From assembly GCA_034336665.1 (NCBI GenBank), contig CM067584.1, forward strand, positions 1,922,001-1,986,000: a stretch of DNA of 64,000 bases, written 5' to 3'. The position numbers and the translations under genes were made by a program. This document shows positions 22,821 through 32,745 of this stretch, in pieces. Origin of the DNA: Luscinia megarhynchos (taxonomy: Eukaryota > Chordata > Aves > Passeriformes > Turdidae). Under the pieces are notes generated by a model. That model made no database searches. It was not told where the DNA came from and saw nothing but the letters and a program-made list of their open reading frames with translations. Numbering within the stretch: position 1 is the first letter of the stretch; the number at the start of each line of letters is the position of its first letter.

Positions 22821-23345
22821 CCCCACCCCGCCCCTGGAACAGCACAGATTAAGATAAAGTGATAGTGCTGTGTCAAAGAGTGCTTTACTGCCACACTTGG
22901 GATAGAAGAGGAGAGGTTAATTTATCATCACTGGGGAGAACTGACAGAAGAGAGATATACTACCGAAGGGGGATTTAGCACAGGGCCAAGAAACTTCACA
23001 CTATTTTTACCATCTGTCACATGCTCTAATAAAGCAGGACAAAATATGAAGAAAGGAAAAATGAACTATCAAACACTGATGTAATGCAGCCCATAAATCT
23101 AATTTAATTACTTTGCATGGAGACAGGTCCTCGAGTCCGTGTGAATATACTGGATTTTCTTGGCAACTTAACAACTAAGTGTTTTAATAACATCACACTA
23201 TAATTTATTCTGCTTGAAACACAAAACCTCTTTTGTGCAAGTTTCTTTCCGTGTGTGTGTGTGTGAGAGAGAGCTGTTAATTTTTCCTGCTAATGTCAAA
23301 ACTGGCATAAATTCACATGTGAACTTGAAGCCTGACTGTGAAAAG
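22821..23345. promoter_or_regulatory. AT-rich candidate conserved non-coding block
   Basis: About 500 bp of unique AT-rich sequence with AAGATAAAGTGATAG, TAATTTAATTAC and TTAATAAC words, and a short (GT)n/(GA)n run at about 23,250-23,273. It has no coding character. A regulatory role is inferred. Confidence 0.42.
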
Positions 23346-23900
23346 AGGCGGAGGGGAGCGAAAGCCTTTTCTTGTCGGGCTGTGCTGGGGCTGCTCCTGC
23401 TCAGGTGAGCCCAAACCCAAAAAACTGAGGCTCAAAAAAGACAACGAAAGGCTGGTGGTGATGCCCGAGGAGGAAGAGGAGGGTGAAGGACCCATGGGAT
23501 GGGCAGGAATCAACACGAGGAGAATTATTATTCAATATGTGCTGCCGTGGATCCGGATGCAGTTACAGGAATTATTGCTAATAATGAAAGCCATATATCA
23601 AAGGTTATAAAATTCCTGGGTGCTGGGACACAATTTTTCTAGGCTTTGTTCTGAACCATTAAAGATGACATATTGAGTTTGTGTGCCTCTGTGTTTAGTA
23701 AGAGACGTTTAAATCTGATTTTAACCTAAACTGGCAATTTTGACCTTTTTCTCTGGTCTTTAGAGCAGGAGCTCTGATGGCACCGAGGGGGGGTGGCCCC
23801 CACCCAGGCTCTGTGACCTCACGAGGGAGCAGGTAATTAATTTGTTAGATCATCAGTGATTCATGTAAAATAAAACCATCAGTCTCTGTACAATTCTCCC
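23346..23900. other. Unique region with AT-rich part
   Basis: Bases 23,505-23,760 and 23,825-23,900 are AT-rich unique sequence of the enhancer-like type, separated by short G-rich stretches. A 90-codon open frame at 23,338-23,610 has a basic then acidic stretch, but no family similarity I recognise and no splice context, so I do not call it. Confidence 0.4.
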
Positions 23901-24389
23901 TGGGAGGAGGAAAAAAAAAGGAGAAGAGGGAGGAGAAGAGAGGTATGGTGTGGAAGAGGCTGGGGAAGGTGCAGGAGAAGATTTGGTGTAATAGCCCTCG
24001 GCATCATCCGGCTGCAGAAATCCGCACACCTTCAGATATATTGTTCAAGAGATCGGAATTTATTCCCCCCTATTTTCAATGTCCCTCTCCCCCCTTTCCC
24101 TTCCCTGCGCTGGAGATAATGAAAACCCTGGTATTTAAATTCAGTTGCAGCTCCTCGCCGCACAGATTGATTGCTCAGAAAAAAACCATATATATATATA
24201 TCTCTAAAAAACCCCTCGGAGCATGTGTGCATAAAGGAGATGGCTGATGGGGGCTGGGGGAGGGAGCGGCCCCTGCTCCGGGAGAGGAGCGGGTGGAGCT
24301 GCTGAGGGACGCACTTGGTGCTCGAGCAGCCCCCGGCGCTGCAGCCTCATCTGGCACCGCTGGCAGCGCCTGCTCCAGCCCGGCTTGGG
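23901..24389. other. Unique region before a G-rich minisatellite
   Basis: Purine-rich start, then AT-rich unique sequence at about 23,990-24,240 ending in a short (TA)n run (about 24,189-24,201). It becomes GC-rich from 24,245. No gene was recognised. Confidence 0.45.
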
Positions 24390-24604
24390 GTGGGGACAGA
24401 AGGGGGACAGCACGGGGACAGAACGGGATAACATGGGGACAGAACGGGGACAGCACGGGGATAACACGGGGACAGCACAGGGGACAGCACGGGGACACTA
24501 TGGGGATAACACGGGGACATTATGGGGATAGCATGGGGACACTATAGGGACACTATGGAGACACAACAGGGACATCAGTGGGACATCATGGGGACACCAC
24601 AGGG
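24390..24604. repeat. 10-13 bp G-rich minisatellite, ACGGGGACAGC type
   Basis: About 18 imperfect units with the core GGGGACA followed by GCAC, GAACG, TTATG or CTATG. It grades directly into the neighbouring 24-bp array. Confidence 0.9.
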
Positions 24605-25538
24605 CACAATGTTCTGTCACTGTTCCATGGCCATGTCCATGCTCTGTCACAGTGCCATGTCCATGCTGTGTCACAGTGCCATGTCCATGCTGTGTCACTG
24701 TGCCATGTCCATGCTCTGTCACTGTGCCATGTCCATACTCTGTCACAGTGCCATGTCCATGCTGTGTCACCATGCCATGTCCATGCTGTGTCACTGTTCT
24801 GTGTCCATGCTGTGTCACAGTGCCATGTCCACGCTGTGTCACTGTGCCATGGCCATACTCTGTCACAGTGCCATGTCCATGCTGTGTCACCATGCCATGT
24901 CCATGCTCTGTCACTGTGCCATGTCCATGCTGTGTCACTGTTCCATGTCCATGTTCTGTCACTGTGCCATGTCCATGCTCTGTCACAGTGCCATGTCCAT
25001 GCTGTGTCACTGTGCCATGGCCATGCTGTGTCACTGTGCCATGTCCATGCTCTGTCACAGTGCCATGTCCATGCTGTGTCACCGTGCACATGTGTCCATG
25101 CTGTGTCACTGCTATGCCATGCCCATGCTGTGTCACTGTGCCATGTCCATGCTGTGTCACCGTGCCATGTCCATGCTGTGTCACTGTGCCATGTCCATGC
25201 TGTGTCACTGTGCCATGTCCATACTCTGTCACTGTGCCATGCCCATGTCCATGCTCTGTCACTGTGCCATGTCCATGTTCTGTCACCGTGCCATGCCCAT
25301 GCTGTGTCACTGTGCCATGCCCATGTCCATACTGTGTCACCGTGCCATGTCCATGCTGTGTCACTGTGCCATGCCCATACTGTGTCACCGTGCCATGTCC
25401 ATGCTGTGTCACTGTGCCATGCCCATGGCCATGCTCTGTCACTGTGCCATGTCCATGCTGTGTCACCGTGCCATGCCCATACTGTGTCACCGTGCCATGC
25501 CCATGCTGTGTCACTGTGCCATGCCCATGCTCTGCCTC
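24605..25538. repeat. 24-bp minisatellite, TGTCACTGTGCCATGTCCATGCTG type
   Basis: About 39 units, nearly all 24 bp with occasional extra CATGCC. Because 24 is a multiple of three, stop-free frames of 341-422 codons persist on both strands and are artefacts. Variants alternate at few sites (CTGTG/CAGTG/CCGTG; GCTCT/GCTGT), suggesting recent homogenisation. Its reverse complement shares CACAGTGACACAGCA with the array at 14.6-15.4 kb. Confidence 0.95.
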
Positions 25539-25727
25539 ACAGCGATTCCCAGGCTGGGGGCAGCCAGAGCAGCTCCCACACGTGGCCGTGTCCCCTGTCC
25601 TGACACAGGGACCCTCTGCAGCCCCGAGCTCTGCCCTGGGCTGGCACAGCAGCACGGCCCCCTGTGCTTTGGGGAGCATTTCCAGTTTTCCTCACGTTTC
25701 TCCTGCTCAAGCAGCCGAGACATTCTG

Positions 25728-25730
<3 letters not shown>
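25539..25730. other. GC-rich unique spacer
   Basis: Short unique sequence between the 24-bp array and a dinucleotide run. Nothing is recognised. Confidence 0.5.

Positions 25731-25768
<38 letters not shown>
25731..25768. repeat. (CA)n microsatellite
   Basis: An uninterrupted CA dinucleotide run of about 19 copies. Being pure, it is probably length-variable between individuals. Confidence 0.97.
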
Positions 25769-25769
<1 letters not shown>

Positions 25770-25779
25770 GTTTCTACAT

Positions 25780-26260
25780 GAGTTTCCTGAGTTCATGGAT
25801 AAAGTCCAGAGCTGCCAAGCTCCCAGTGCTTTGCCATGTCACACTAATAGCTTCCAGATCCCATCACATATTAAATTCATGCGGTTTCAGCGGAGCCATC
25901 TATTTAATGCAATTCGCTAAATGCCTGCGTAGCTCCGCTGACAGTGACATATTAGGTTTGCAGTCTTTTGCAATCTGATATCTCTGAATTTGCCACTGTA
26001 CTAAAGATTTGATTAATGTGGTTCCATTTCAGTGCAGTAATTGGCTGCGACTGTTGTAGAAAATAATCAGGCTTTCATTCCTTACAACTGCATGGACATG
26101 CTAATGAGAGAGTGGGTTAATTAAGCCCCAGGCAGAAAGCGACAGTTACTGATGACTGTTATGACAAACCACCGACTCGGCATTTGGGAGCAGGACAGCA
26201 AATTTGCACTTTATGAAATTACAGGAAAACTGGGACATAAGGAATAAATAGTTACATCTG
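25780..26260. promoter_or_regulatory. AT-rich candidate conserved non-coding block
   Basis: About 480 bp of unique CpG-poor sequence with dense transcription-factor-like words: CTATTTAATGCAATTCGCTAAATG, GATTTGATTAATGTGG, CAGTAATTGG, CTAATGAGAG and GGTTAATTAAG. There is no open frame of coding quality across it. It is among the most convincing enhancer-like segments by appearance. Conservation is inferred. Confidence 0.47.
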
Positions 26261-26814
26261 TTTGGTGAAAGGGAAAGAGCGAGAGAAGAGAGCGAGCGAG
26301 AGATTGTGTCGCTTCCTCAAATCAGGGCACAAACACACAGGAGGAAAGTTGGGAGCCCAGAAGCGCAGGGAGGGGAATAAACTTTCATTTTCCTTGCAAG
26401 CGCCTCGCAGCTTTGCAGCGGCTTTAACCGGCTGGCAGGGCGTGAAACACCCAGCAAATCTCAGGATTTGCATCCCTGAGACGCTGCTGGGGATGGATCC
26501 CGATCCCAATTCCCTGCAGCGATCCCCCATCCGCCGGGGAGGACAAACCCCTGCGGTGGGTTTGGGGTTTTTTTTTGGGTTTTGAAGAGGCTGGGAGGAG
26601 GAGGAGGAGGGGAGGAGGCTCCCGGGGAGCGGGAGGGATGCAGCCGGAGCTGTGCCATGACATCAGCGCTGATGTCACGCCTTGGAAGAGCATCAAGGCC
26701 TCCGGAGCGCCCAGCAAATCAAAGCCAGCCCCAACTGCTGCTCACGGAGCCCGGCGAGAAGAGCCCGACCAGCCCAGCCTGCCTCGGGAGGCTCCTGCAG
26801 CCCCAGCTCTGCAG
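26261..26814. other. Unique region, GC-rich toward the right
   Basis: Purine-rich, then GC-rich unique sequence with a (GGA)n-like patch at about 26,593-26,620 and the 20-bp palindrome listed separately. No gene was recognised. Confidence 0.45.
26658..26677. promoter_or_regulatory. 20-bp perfect palindrome, two inverted TGATGTCA sites
   Basis: TGACATCAGCGCTGATGTCA equals its own reverse complement over all 20 bases. It consists of two TGATGTCA (CRE/AP-1-like) octamers facing each other across GCGC. It could bind a bZIP dimer pair or simply be chance. Binding is not demonstrated. Confidence 0.5.
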
Positions 26815-27060
26815 CACTAATAAGTAATTTATAAGGATTAACGGGCAGTTTTTTAAAGTTTCCCTTTCATGCCAGGCGTGTTTTGCAATATAAGCACTGC
26901 CACCATATAACCAATGATTTAACTGAGGGGTTTTATAGGCTGAAATGGCTTTGAAATTTGTTTGGAATTACCTTGAGTACATTTTAAACACTTAAATTGT
27001 CATCTTTGCATTTTGGACTATTCATGTTGCACTATAGGAGTTGTTTTTTTTTTAAACTCC
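26815..27060. promoter_or_regulatory. AT-rich candidate conserved non-coding block
   Basis: Unique AT-rich stretch with CTAATAAGTAATTTATAAGG and TATAACCAATGATTTAAC, ending in a short T-tract at about 27,045-27,053. A regulatory role is inferred from composition. Confidence 0.38.
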
Positions 27061-27790
27061 ATTAGATTGCACAGTAACTCCTGCATTGCTTTATCATCCC
27101 CTCCTGAAAACAAGCTGACAGCACATCCCAGACACACTTTAGACACATCACAGTGTCCCCACCCGTTCCCAGCCCACGACTGAGCTCGGGGTGCTCAAAT
27201 GGAGTTTGCATAATCCCTCCCCACTGGGGTTTGGGCACCCCCAGGCCCAGGAAGGCAAACACAGCCAGGGGTTACGAATGCCACTGAGGTTTCTGGGTTA
27301 TTTTGTGTTCTCTGCTGCCTTCCAAGAGCTGCTGGTTTTTCCTGGGAGCTCTGGCTGCCACCTTCCCACGGCCACACCTCGCTGTGCCCCCCGTGCTCTG
27401 TCCTGCCTGGGGTCCCCACCGGCTGCTGGGGGTCCTGCACGCCTTTATACCTGCCAGGACCTGGCCAAGGAGCCCCTGGAGAAGGAGCCATAAAGATGTT
27501 TTATGCGGGAGCGAGTTGGTTTGTGTGCAATAAAAGCCGGAGCCGTTGCAGAGCAGCTCCCGTGTAATTACAGAGACAGAGGAGATCACTTCCATATGCC
27601 GGAGTGGGTGTGAGGGGCCCCGAGCCCGCATCTGCTCCTTTGTTCTGTGCGGGAACAGCGAGGGAGGAAGAGAAAACAGAGACAGGGAAGGGAAGGTGGG
27701 GTCTGACGGGGAGAGAATGACCCCTCGCTAAACCCTGCCCAGAGCCCGCTCGAGCATCCAGGCACGGCCACATCTGGCCCGGCCGAAAGC
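27061..27790. other. Unique region without recognised gene
   Basis: GC-moderate unique sequence. Open frames overlap on both strands with no domain or splice support. Bases about 27,495-27,600 are slightly AT-rich. Confidence 0.5.
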
Positions 27791-27965
27791 TCCTGGCCAA
27801 TGAATTGCGCTACCAGGCACAGAATCGGAGGGATCTGAGAGCCGTTCATTAGCGACCTCGTTAAGTGATTGATATGCTTAATTTTCCTGTCAAATGCGAG
27901 CTTCCCGTGTAAACATGTCAGCTGGGAAAAGTTCAAGCCGGTCGCTGGGATTTACGGCTGGGATG
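27791..27965. promoter_or_regulatory. Small AT-richer candidate element
   Basis: Unique segment with CCAATGAATTG, GTTCATTAGCGACC, GTTAAGTGATTGATATG and GCTTAATTTTCC. The pattern resembles the other enhancer-like islands. It is bounded on the right by CpG-richer sequence. Confidence 0.35.
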
Positions 27966-28430
27966 GCGCGGGGGCGGCGAGGAGCGCCGTGTCCCCCCGG
28001 CCCCGGTGGTTTCCTGCTGCAGGCAGGGCCAGCCCAGGTGCTGCCACGTCCTCCTGTCCTCCTGTCCTCCTGTCCTGTCCTCCTGCCCACAGCTGAGATA
28101 ACAAAACCAGAGCATCCCGCTGCAAACCAGCAGAACTTGGCCCCGGCAGCAGCCACGCCTGGGTTTGGTCACCTTGAGCTCCACGGAGCTGGGCTGGAGC
28201 CCCAAATCCCTTTTTCCTTCCCCAGCTTCGTGCTGAACCTGCTGCAGGAACCACGGCGGATGGCTCCAGCCACGATAATTAATTTACACCAGACCCGTGG
28301 TTGACATTTTTAGCCATTACAGCAAAGCCTGACCTTTTTTTCCCGTGTTCTGCCCTTTTTTCCTGCTCCCACTCGGGCTGCATCCCTGGAGCTGGGAGCT
28401 CCATCAGCACAGCTGAGCCCGGTGTGGGCT
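27966..28430. other. GC-rich unique region with short CTGTCCTC repeat
   Basis: Contains a small tandem run of TCCTCCTG/TCCTG at about 28,047-28,086. The rest is unique and has no recognised gene. Confidence 0.5.
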
Positions 28431-28748
28431 CCCAGTTCTGTCCAGAGCCCAGTGCAGGGTTCCACCCAGAACCCCACACACGGTCCCAGCTCCATCCAGA
28501 ACCCCACACACGGTCCCAGTTCTGTCCAGAACCCCACACACGGTCCCAGTCCTGTCCAGAACCCCACACACGACCCCAGCTCCATCCAGAACCCCACACA
28601 CGGTCCCAGTCCTGTCCAGAACCCCACACACGGTCCCAGCTCCATCCAGAACCCCACACACGATCCCAGTTCTGTCCAGAACCACAGACATGATCCCAGT
28701 TCTGTCCCAGTTCCATCCAGAGTCCCCCACAGGGCTCAGCTCCATCCA
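28431..28748. repeat. 30-bp minisatellite, CCAGAACCCCACACACGGTCCCAGTCCTGT type
   Basis: About ten units, mostly exactly 30 bp in the centre and decaying at both ends. The exact multiple of three leaves long frames open on both strands (His/Thr/Pro-rich; Trp/Gly/Val-rich). These are artefacts. Confidence 0.95.
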
Positions 28749-29029
28749 GCTCCCACCCCCACATGTATAAACACAGGCAACACTGAAATATTTTGCTCAA
28801 AATACTTGGTTTCAGGCCAAAGAGGGAAGTGTTTTGTTTTGGAAGCAGGGTGCAGAGGGGTCTGGGGGGTGTTTGCTGAGGCACAAAGCAGGAGGGACCA
28901 CGGTGAGACCCAGGGGCTGCTGCCCCTTTGCTTTGGTCTGGGGCACTTTTGGGGTGCAGCCTGTTCCTCCCAGCAGTGTGAGCACCACTGCCCTGCCCTT
29001 GCCAGGGATCCCCTCCTGGGCCAGGCACT
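28749..29029. other. Unique spacer
   Basis: Unique GC-moderate sequence. Nothing is recognised. Confidence 0.5.
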
Positions 29030-29245
29030 GCTATAAATAAGCTGTTTTGTGACTAATTCGTTTTTATTTCTGTTAACTTTTATCACGAAATAGCAGTCAC
29101 TGAATCGACACCTCGGCTCCCTTGAGCATATTCCCTCTGGTGTCATTTTTTGATAAATGCCAAGAACAGCCTAGCAGCAGGAGACCATTATCCTGTGACA
29201 TGCTCCACTCTGCTCACATTATCTCTAAAATAACACGGATGCTCG
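29030..29245. promoter_or_regulatory. AT-rich candidate conserved non-coding block
   Basis: Unique AT-rich sequence with GACTAATTCG, TTTATTTCTGTTAAC, TTTTATCACG and CCATTATCC words. It resembles the other enhancer-like islands. Function is inferred. Confidence 0.38.
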
Positions 29246-29960
29246 CACAAATCCCCGCAGCAGTTGTGACAGGGAGCAGAGGCAGACCCAGCCTGGCAGG
29301 GCTCAGCCAGAGTCCATCCTGAGCTGCTGGCACCAGGGAGAGCTCTGCCTGATGGGGCAGAGAGAAAACCCCAATTCTGCCCCAGGGAGGGGTGGACAGC
29401 TACAGGTTTTGTATTTGGAATTTCTTTCCGGGAGATTCCTGCCTGCTGAGGGGCTGGAGGAGCCTGAAGCATCGTGGGAGAAGATCAGCATCTCGCTGCC
29501 AAAACCACTTACAGCTCTCACAGATTTTGGAGTAATCCCTCCTTCCCTTTTCCCTGATTTTTTTTTTCCTAATGACGCCTCAACGACCCCACAAACGTGG
29601 GAACAAAGAGTAAAAGGAGGGATATGAACACCAAAACCAACCCTAACACCGCTGAGGCTCCGACTAATTCCTCAAATCAAGATTTTCTTTGTGTTCCTTA
29701 ACAAGAGAGAGGAAAGCTTGAAATTTAATTTGCTGTGGAAACGTAATTTTTCTGGGGGAGCCGTGGGGGGATGCTCTTTTGCACAGCAGAATCCAACAGG
29801 CTGTTGGAGGCAGCTGGAGCTGGGGGCGAGGAGCTGGCAGAGAGGAGCTGGCAGTGGGTGAATCGTGGCAGCACAGCCCTGCCCCACCCCACAGGCACCT
29901 GCAGGAGCTGGGGGCTGTGCCCAGGGCATGGGGCTGGGCTGGGGGCTTCCCTGCACATCT
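29246..29960. other. Unique region without recognised gene
   Basis: Mostly unique GC-moderate sequence with a T-tract at about 29,560-29,568 and an AT-richer part at about 29,610-29,760. No exon is recognised. Confidence 0.5.
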
Positions 29961-30290
29961 TTATTTATTTATTTATTCATTGTATATTATTTATATTATT
30001 TATATTATTTATATTATTTATATTATGTATATCATTTATATTATATTATATTATATTATATTATATTATACTATATTATATTATATTATATTATATTATA
30101 TTATATTATATTATACTATACTATATTATATTATATTATATTATATTATATTATATTATATTATATTATATTATATTATATTATATTATATTATATTATA
30201 TTATATTATACTATACTATACTATACTATATCATATTATATTATACTATACTATACTATACTATATCATATTATATTATATTATTTATTT
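29961..30290. repeat. (TTATA)n pentanucleotide microsatellite, ~330 bp
   Basis: Starts as (TTTA)n and (TTTATAT)n variants, then becomes a long pentanucleotide TTATA run with scattered C substitutions (CTATA). It is extremely AT-rich and easily unwound. Tyr/Ile/Leu open frames are artefacts. Confidence 0.95.
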
Positions 30291-30800
30291 TTTACAAAGC
30301 ACATCTTGCTACAAAGCACATCAGTCTCAGCAGGCAGTGGCAAAAGCAGTGGCAAAAAGGGAATTGCTGGAAGCCAGACTGGCTAAAAGCACCAACTCTC
30401 CCCAATACAAACTCTCATATGGGATTTTCCCAACAAGCTAAGATGCAAACTCAGACCAGCACTCCTTAACCTGTTAGAATTCCAGTTCCTTAGCACACCA
30501 GGTTGTGTATAGAACTACACACACAATCTATCTTGTTCTATCTAAAAATGTCAGCAATATTCTTACTAGAGCTCTGTTATGTCCTGTCTACAGCTGTGGG
30601 TGTCCTCTACTGAGGGTATCAGTGTGTTTCCACCTTCACTAGAACTCACTCCGCTGCTGTGGCATTTGTAACCTTTCAGTCACTAAAAGCATCAGAGCTC
30701 ACCCTAAAATTTACTGACTTATTTTTACTTAAATGTCTACTTTATGTGTGAGTGCCTTAACATCCTTCAACCCACCCACAGGCTTTAATTCAATCCCAGC
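30291..30800 (-). mobile_element. Unclassified probable interspersed repeat next to (TTATA)n
   Basis: Unique-looking, GC-moderate sequence of a different texture from the flanks, lying directly against the pentanucleotide run. At its left end a 17-bp unit beginning ACAAAGCACATC is tandemly duplicated (from about 30,294). In the minus orientation the body would end in this duplication and then the A/T-rich run, as in a retroposed copy with a decayed tail. No LTR signals, CR1 signature or coding region was recognised. It may instead be ordinary unique sequence. Confidence 0.35.
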
Positions 30801-31319
30801 ACTCTGATTTCCCTCTGAAGAATCCAGAGAGGGCCCTGACTCACTGATCCCAACAGAATCCCCCCAGGGCATCCCCCTCCTGGCTGGAGGCTCCGGTCCC
30901 TTCCAGCGCCGCGCTCTGCCCGTGTTTATTTTTCCAGTATGACAAACTGAAGGGCGACGGTGGCTGCTCCTCTCAGCTGGTGCCAGCCCCGGGGAGGCTG
31001 TTAGAGGGACGGCACTAACGTGACATGATAGGACATTGTTAATGCTCTGATCAAATTAGTGCAGGAGGAGAGGGAGGGAGAGCTCGGGCGTCGCATCCTG
31101 GGCCCCCTCCCTGCTCCCAGCTTGTGCCCCACAGCTCCCCGGGGCTGGGACACTCCTGGGTGACAGAAGAGGGAACAAACCTCACCCAGCCCAGTTCCCA
31201 CAGCTCCCACAGCCCTCAGGGACGTCTCCAGTGTCCCTGGCTGCCTCCCCTCGTGTCCCCCAGCCTCAGCTGCCAGCACCTCCGGCACTCTGCGCCCTCA
31301 GCAGCCCTTCCCACCTAAA
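30801..31319. other. Unique spacer with a small AT-rich piece
   Basis: GC-moderate unique sequence. Bases about 31,010-31,070 contain ATGATAGGACATTGTTAATG and are AT-richer. No gene was recognised. Confidence 0.45.
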
Positions 31320-31640
31320 ACTTGGTGGCAAAACTTGGAGGGAATAATTAACAATTATTTCACAGGAGAAGGTTCCAGCTGGAGCAGTATCTGGTGGGGG
31401 AACATATATCTAACAAAGGCTTGTTATTTAAGCAATAACCCTTGAGAAATTGGTCGTTACCAGCATTAAACGACTCAGCCCATTGCCAAGGATGGTTAAC
31501 GCTCTAATAAACTGGTCATTAACTGCAGTAACAATGAATTTCGAGGGGATTATTGCTATTATAAACCTTAATCAATGGTTTATAACAGCAATAATGTGGT
31601 CCTTTCTTTTAATGGTAAGTAGTGCGGCATGAGCAGCCTG
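31320..31640. promoter_or_regulatory. AT-rich candidate conserved non-coding block
   Basis: Unique AT-rich sequence with repeated related words: ATTAACAATTATTTC, GTTATTTAAGCAATAACC, CATTAAACG, GCTCTAATAAACTGG, CATTAACTGCAGTAAC and TTATAACAGCAATAATG. It is one of the denser homeodomain-core clusters in the window. Function is inferred. Confidence 0.45.
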
Positions 31641-31734
31641 CTTGGGAATATTTTCGGCGTGGCTGATAAGACAAAAGCGGGCGTTGGAGTCCTGCAGCTC
31701 CAAGCACTGCTGGGGAGGACACGGGGACAGGGGT

Positions 31735-32745
31735 GGGGTGGCTGTGGCCTGTGCCATGGTGGCTGTGGTGGCCGTGGTCTGTGCCATGGTGGCCGTAGCC
31801 AGTGCCACGGTGGCCATGACTTGTGCCATGGTGGCTGTGCCATGGCGACTGTACCACGGTGGCCATGGCCAGTGCCATGGTGGCTGTGTCATGGTGGCCA
31901 TGGTCTGTGCCATGGTGACTGTGTCATGGTGGCTATGGCCCATGCCACAGTGGCCATGACCTGAGCCATGGTGGCTGGGCCATGGGCCATGGTGGCTGTG
32001 CCATTGTGGCTGTGGTTTGTGCCATGGTGGCCGTGACCTGTGCCACGGTGGCTGAGCCATGGTGGCCATGGTGTGTGCCATGGTGGCTGTGCCCTGTGCC
32101 ATGGTGGCTGTGCCATGTGCCATGGTGACTGTGCCATGGTGGCTGGGCCATGGGCCATGGTGGCTGTGCCATGGTGGCTGTGCCATTGTGGCTGTGGTTT
32201 GTGCCATGGTGGCCATGACCTGTGCCATGGTGGCTGTGCCATGGTGGCCATGACCTGAGCGATGGTGGCTGTGCCCTGGGCCATGGTGGCTGGGCCATAG
32301 TGGCTGTGCCATGGTGGCTGAGCCATGGTGGCCGTGCCATGGGCCATGGTGGCTGTGCCATGGTGGCTGTGCCATTGTGGCTGTGGTTTGTGCCATGGTG
32401 GCCATGGTCTGTGCCATGGTGGCTGTGCCATGGTGGACATGACCTGAGCCATGGTGGCTGTGCCCTGTGCCATGGTGGCTGAGCCATGGGCCATGGTGGC
32501 TGTGCCATGGTGGCTGAGCCATGGTGGCTGTGCCCTGGGCCATGGTGGCTGTGCCATGGTGGCTGAGCCATGGTGGCTGTGCCATGGGCCATGGTGGCCG
32601 TGCCATGGTGGCTGTGCCATTGTGGCTGTGCCATGGTGGCCATGCCCTGTGCCATGGTGACTGTGCCATGGTGGCCGTGCCCTGGGCCATGGTGGCTGTG
32701 CCCTGTGCCATGGTGACTGTGCCATGGTGGCCGTGCCCTGGGCCA
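31735..32745. repeat. 14-15 bp minisatellite, GCCATGGTGGCTGT type
   Basis: About 68 units centred on GCCATGGTGGC, with alternating tails (TGTGCC, CATGACCTGTGCC, TGGGCCATGG). CCATGG is palindromic and recurs in nearly every unit. Longer blocks of several units recur, so the array is partly higher-order. Met/Ala/Val/Cys-rich and His/Gln/Thr-rich frames of up to 397 codons are artefacts. Confidence 0.95.

Noticed and set aside
24498..25920. Open frames of 341-422 codons across the 24-bp array
   Set aside because: The unit length is a multiple of three and stop-free. The translations are short repeated peptides on both strands, with no unique coding sequence at either end.
30291..30800. A fourth LTR
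   Set aside because: No ordered CCAAT box, TATA box and poly(A) signal or terminal inverted repeat could be found. It is kept only as an unclassified possible repeat.
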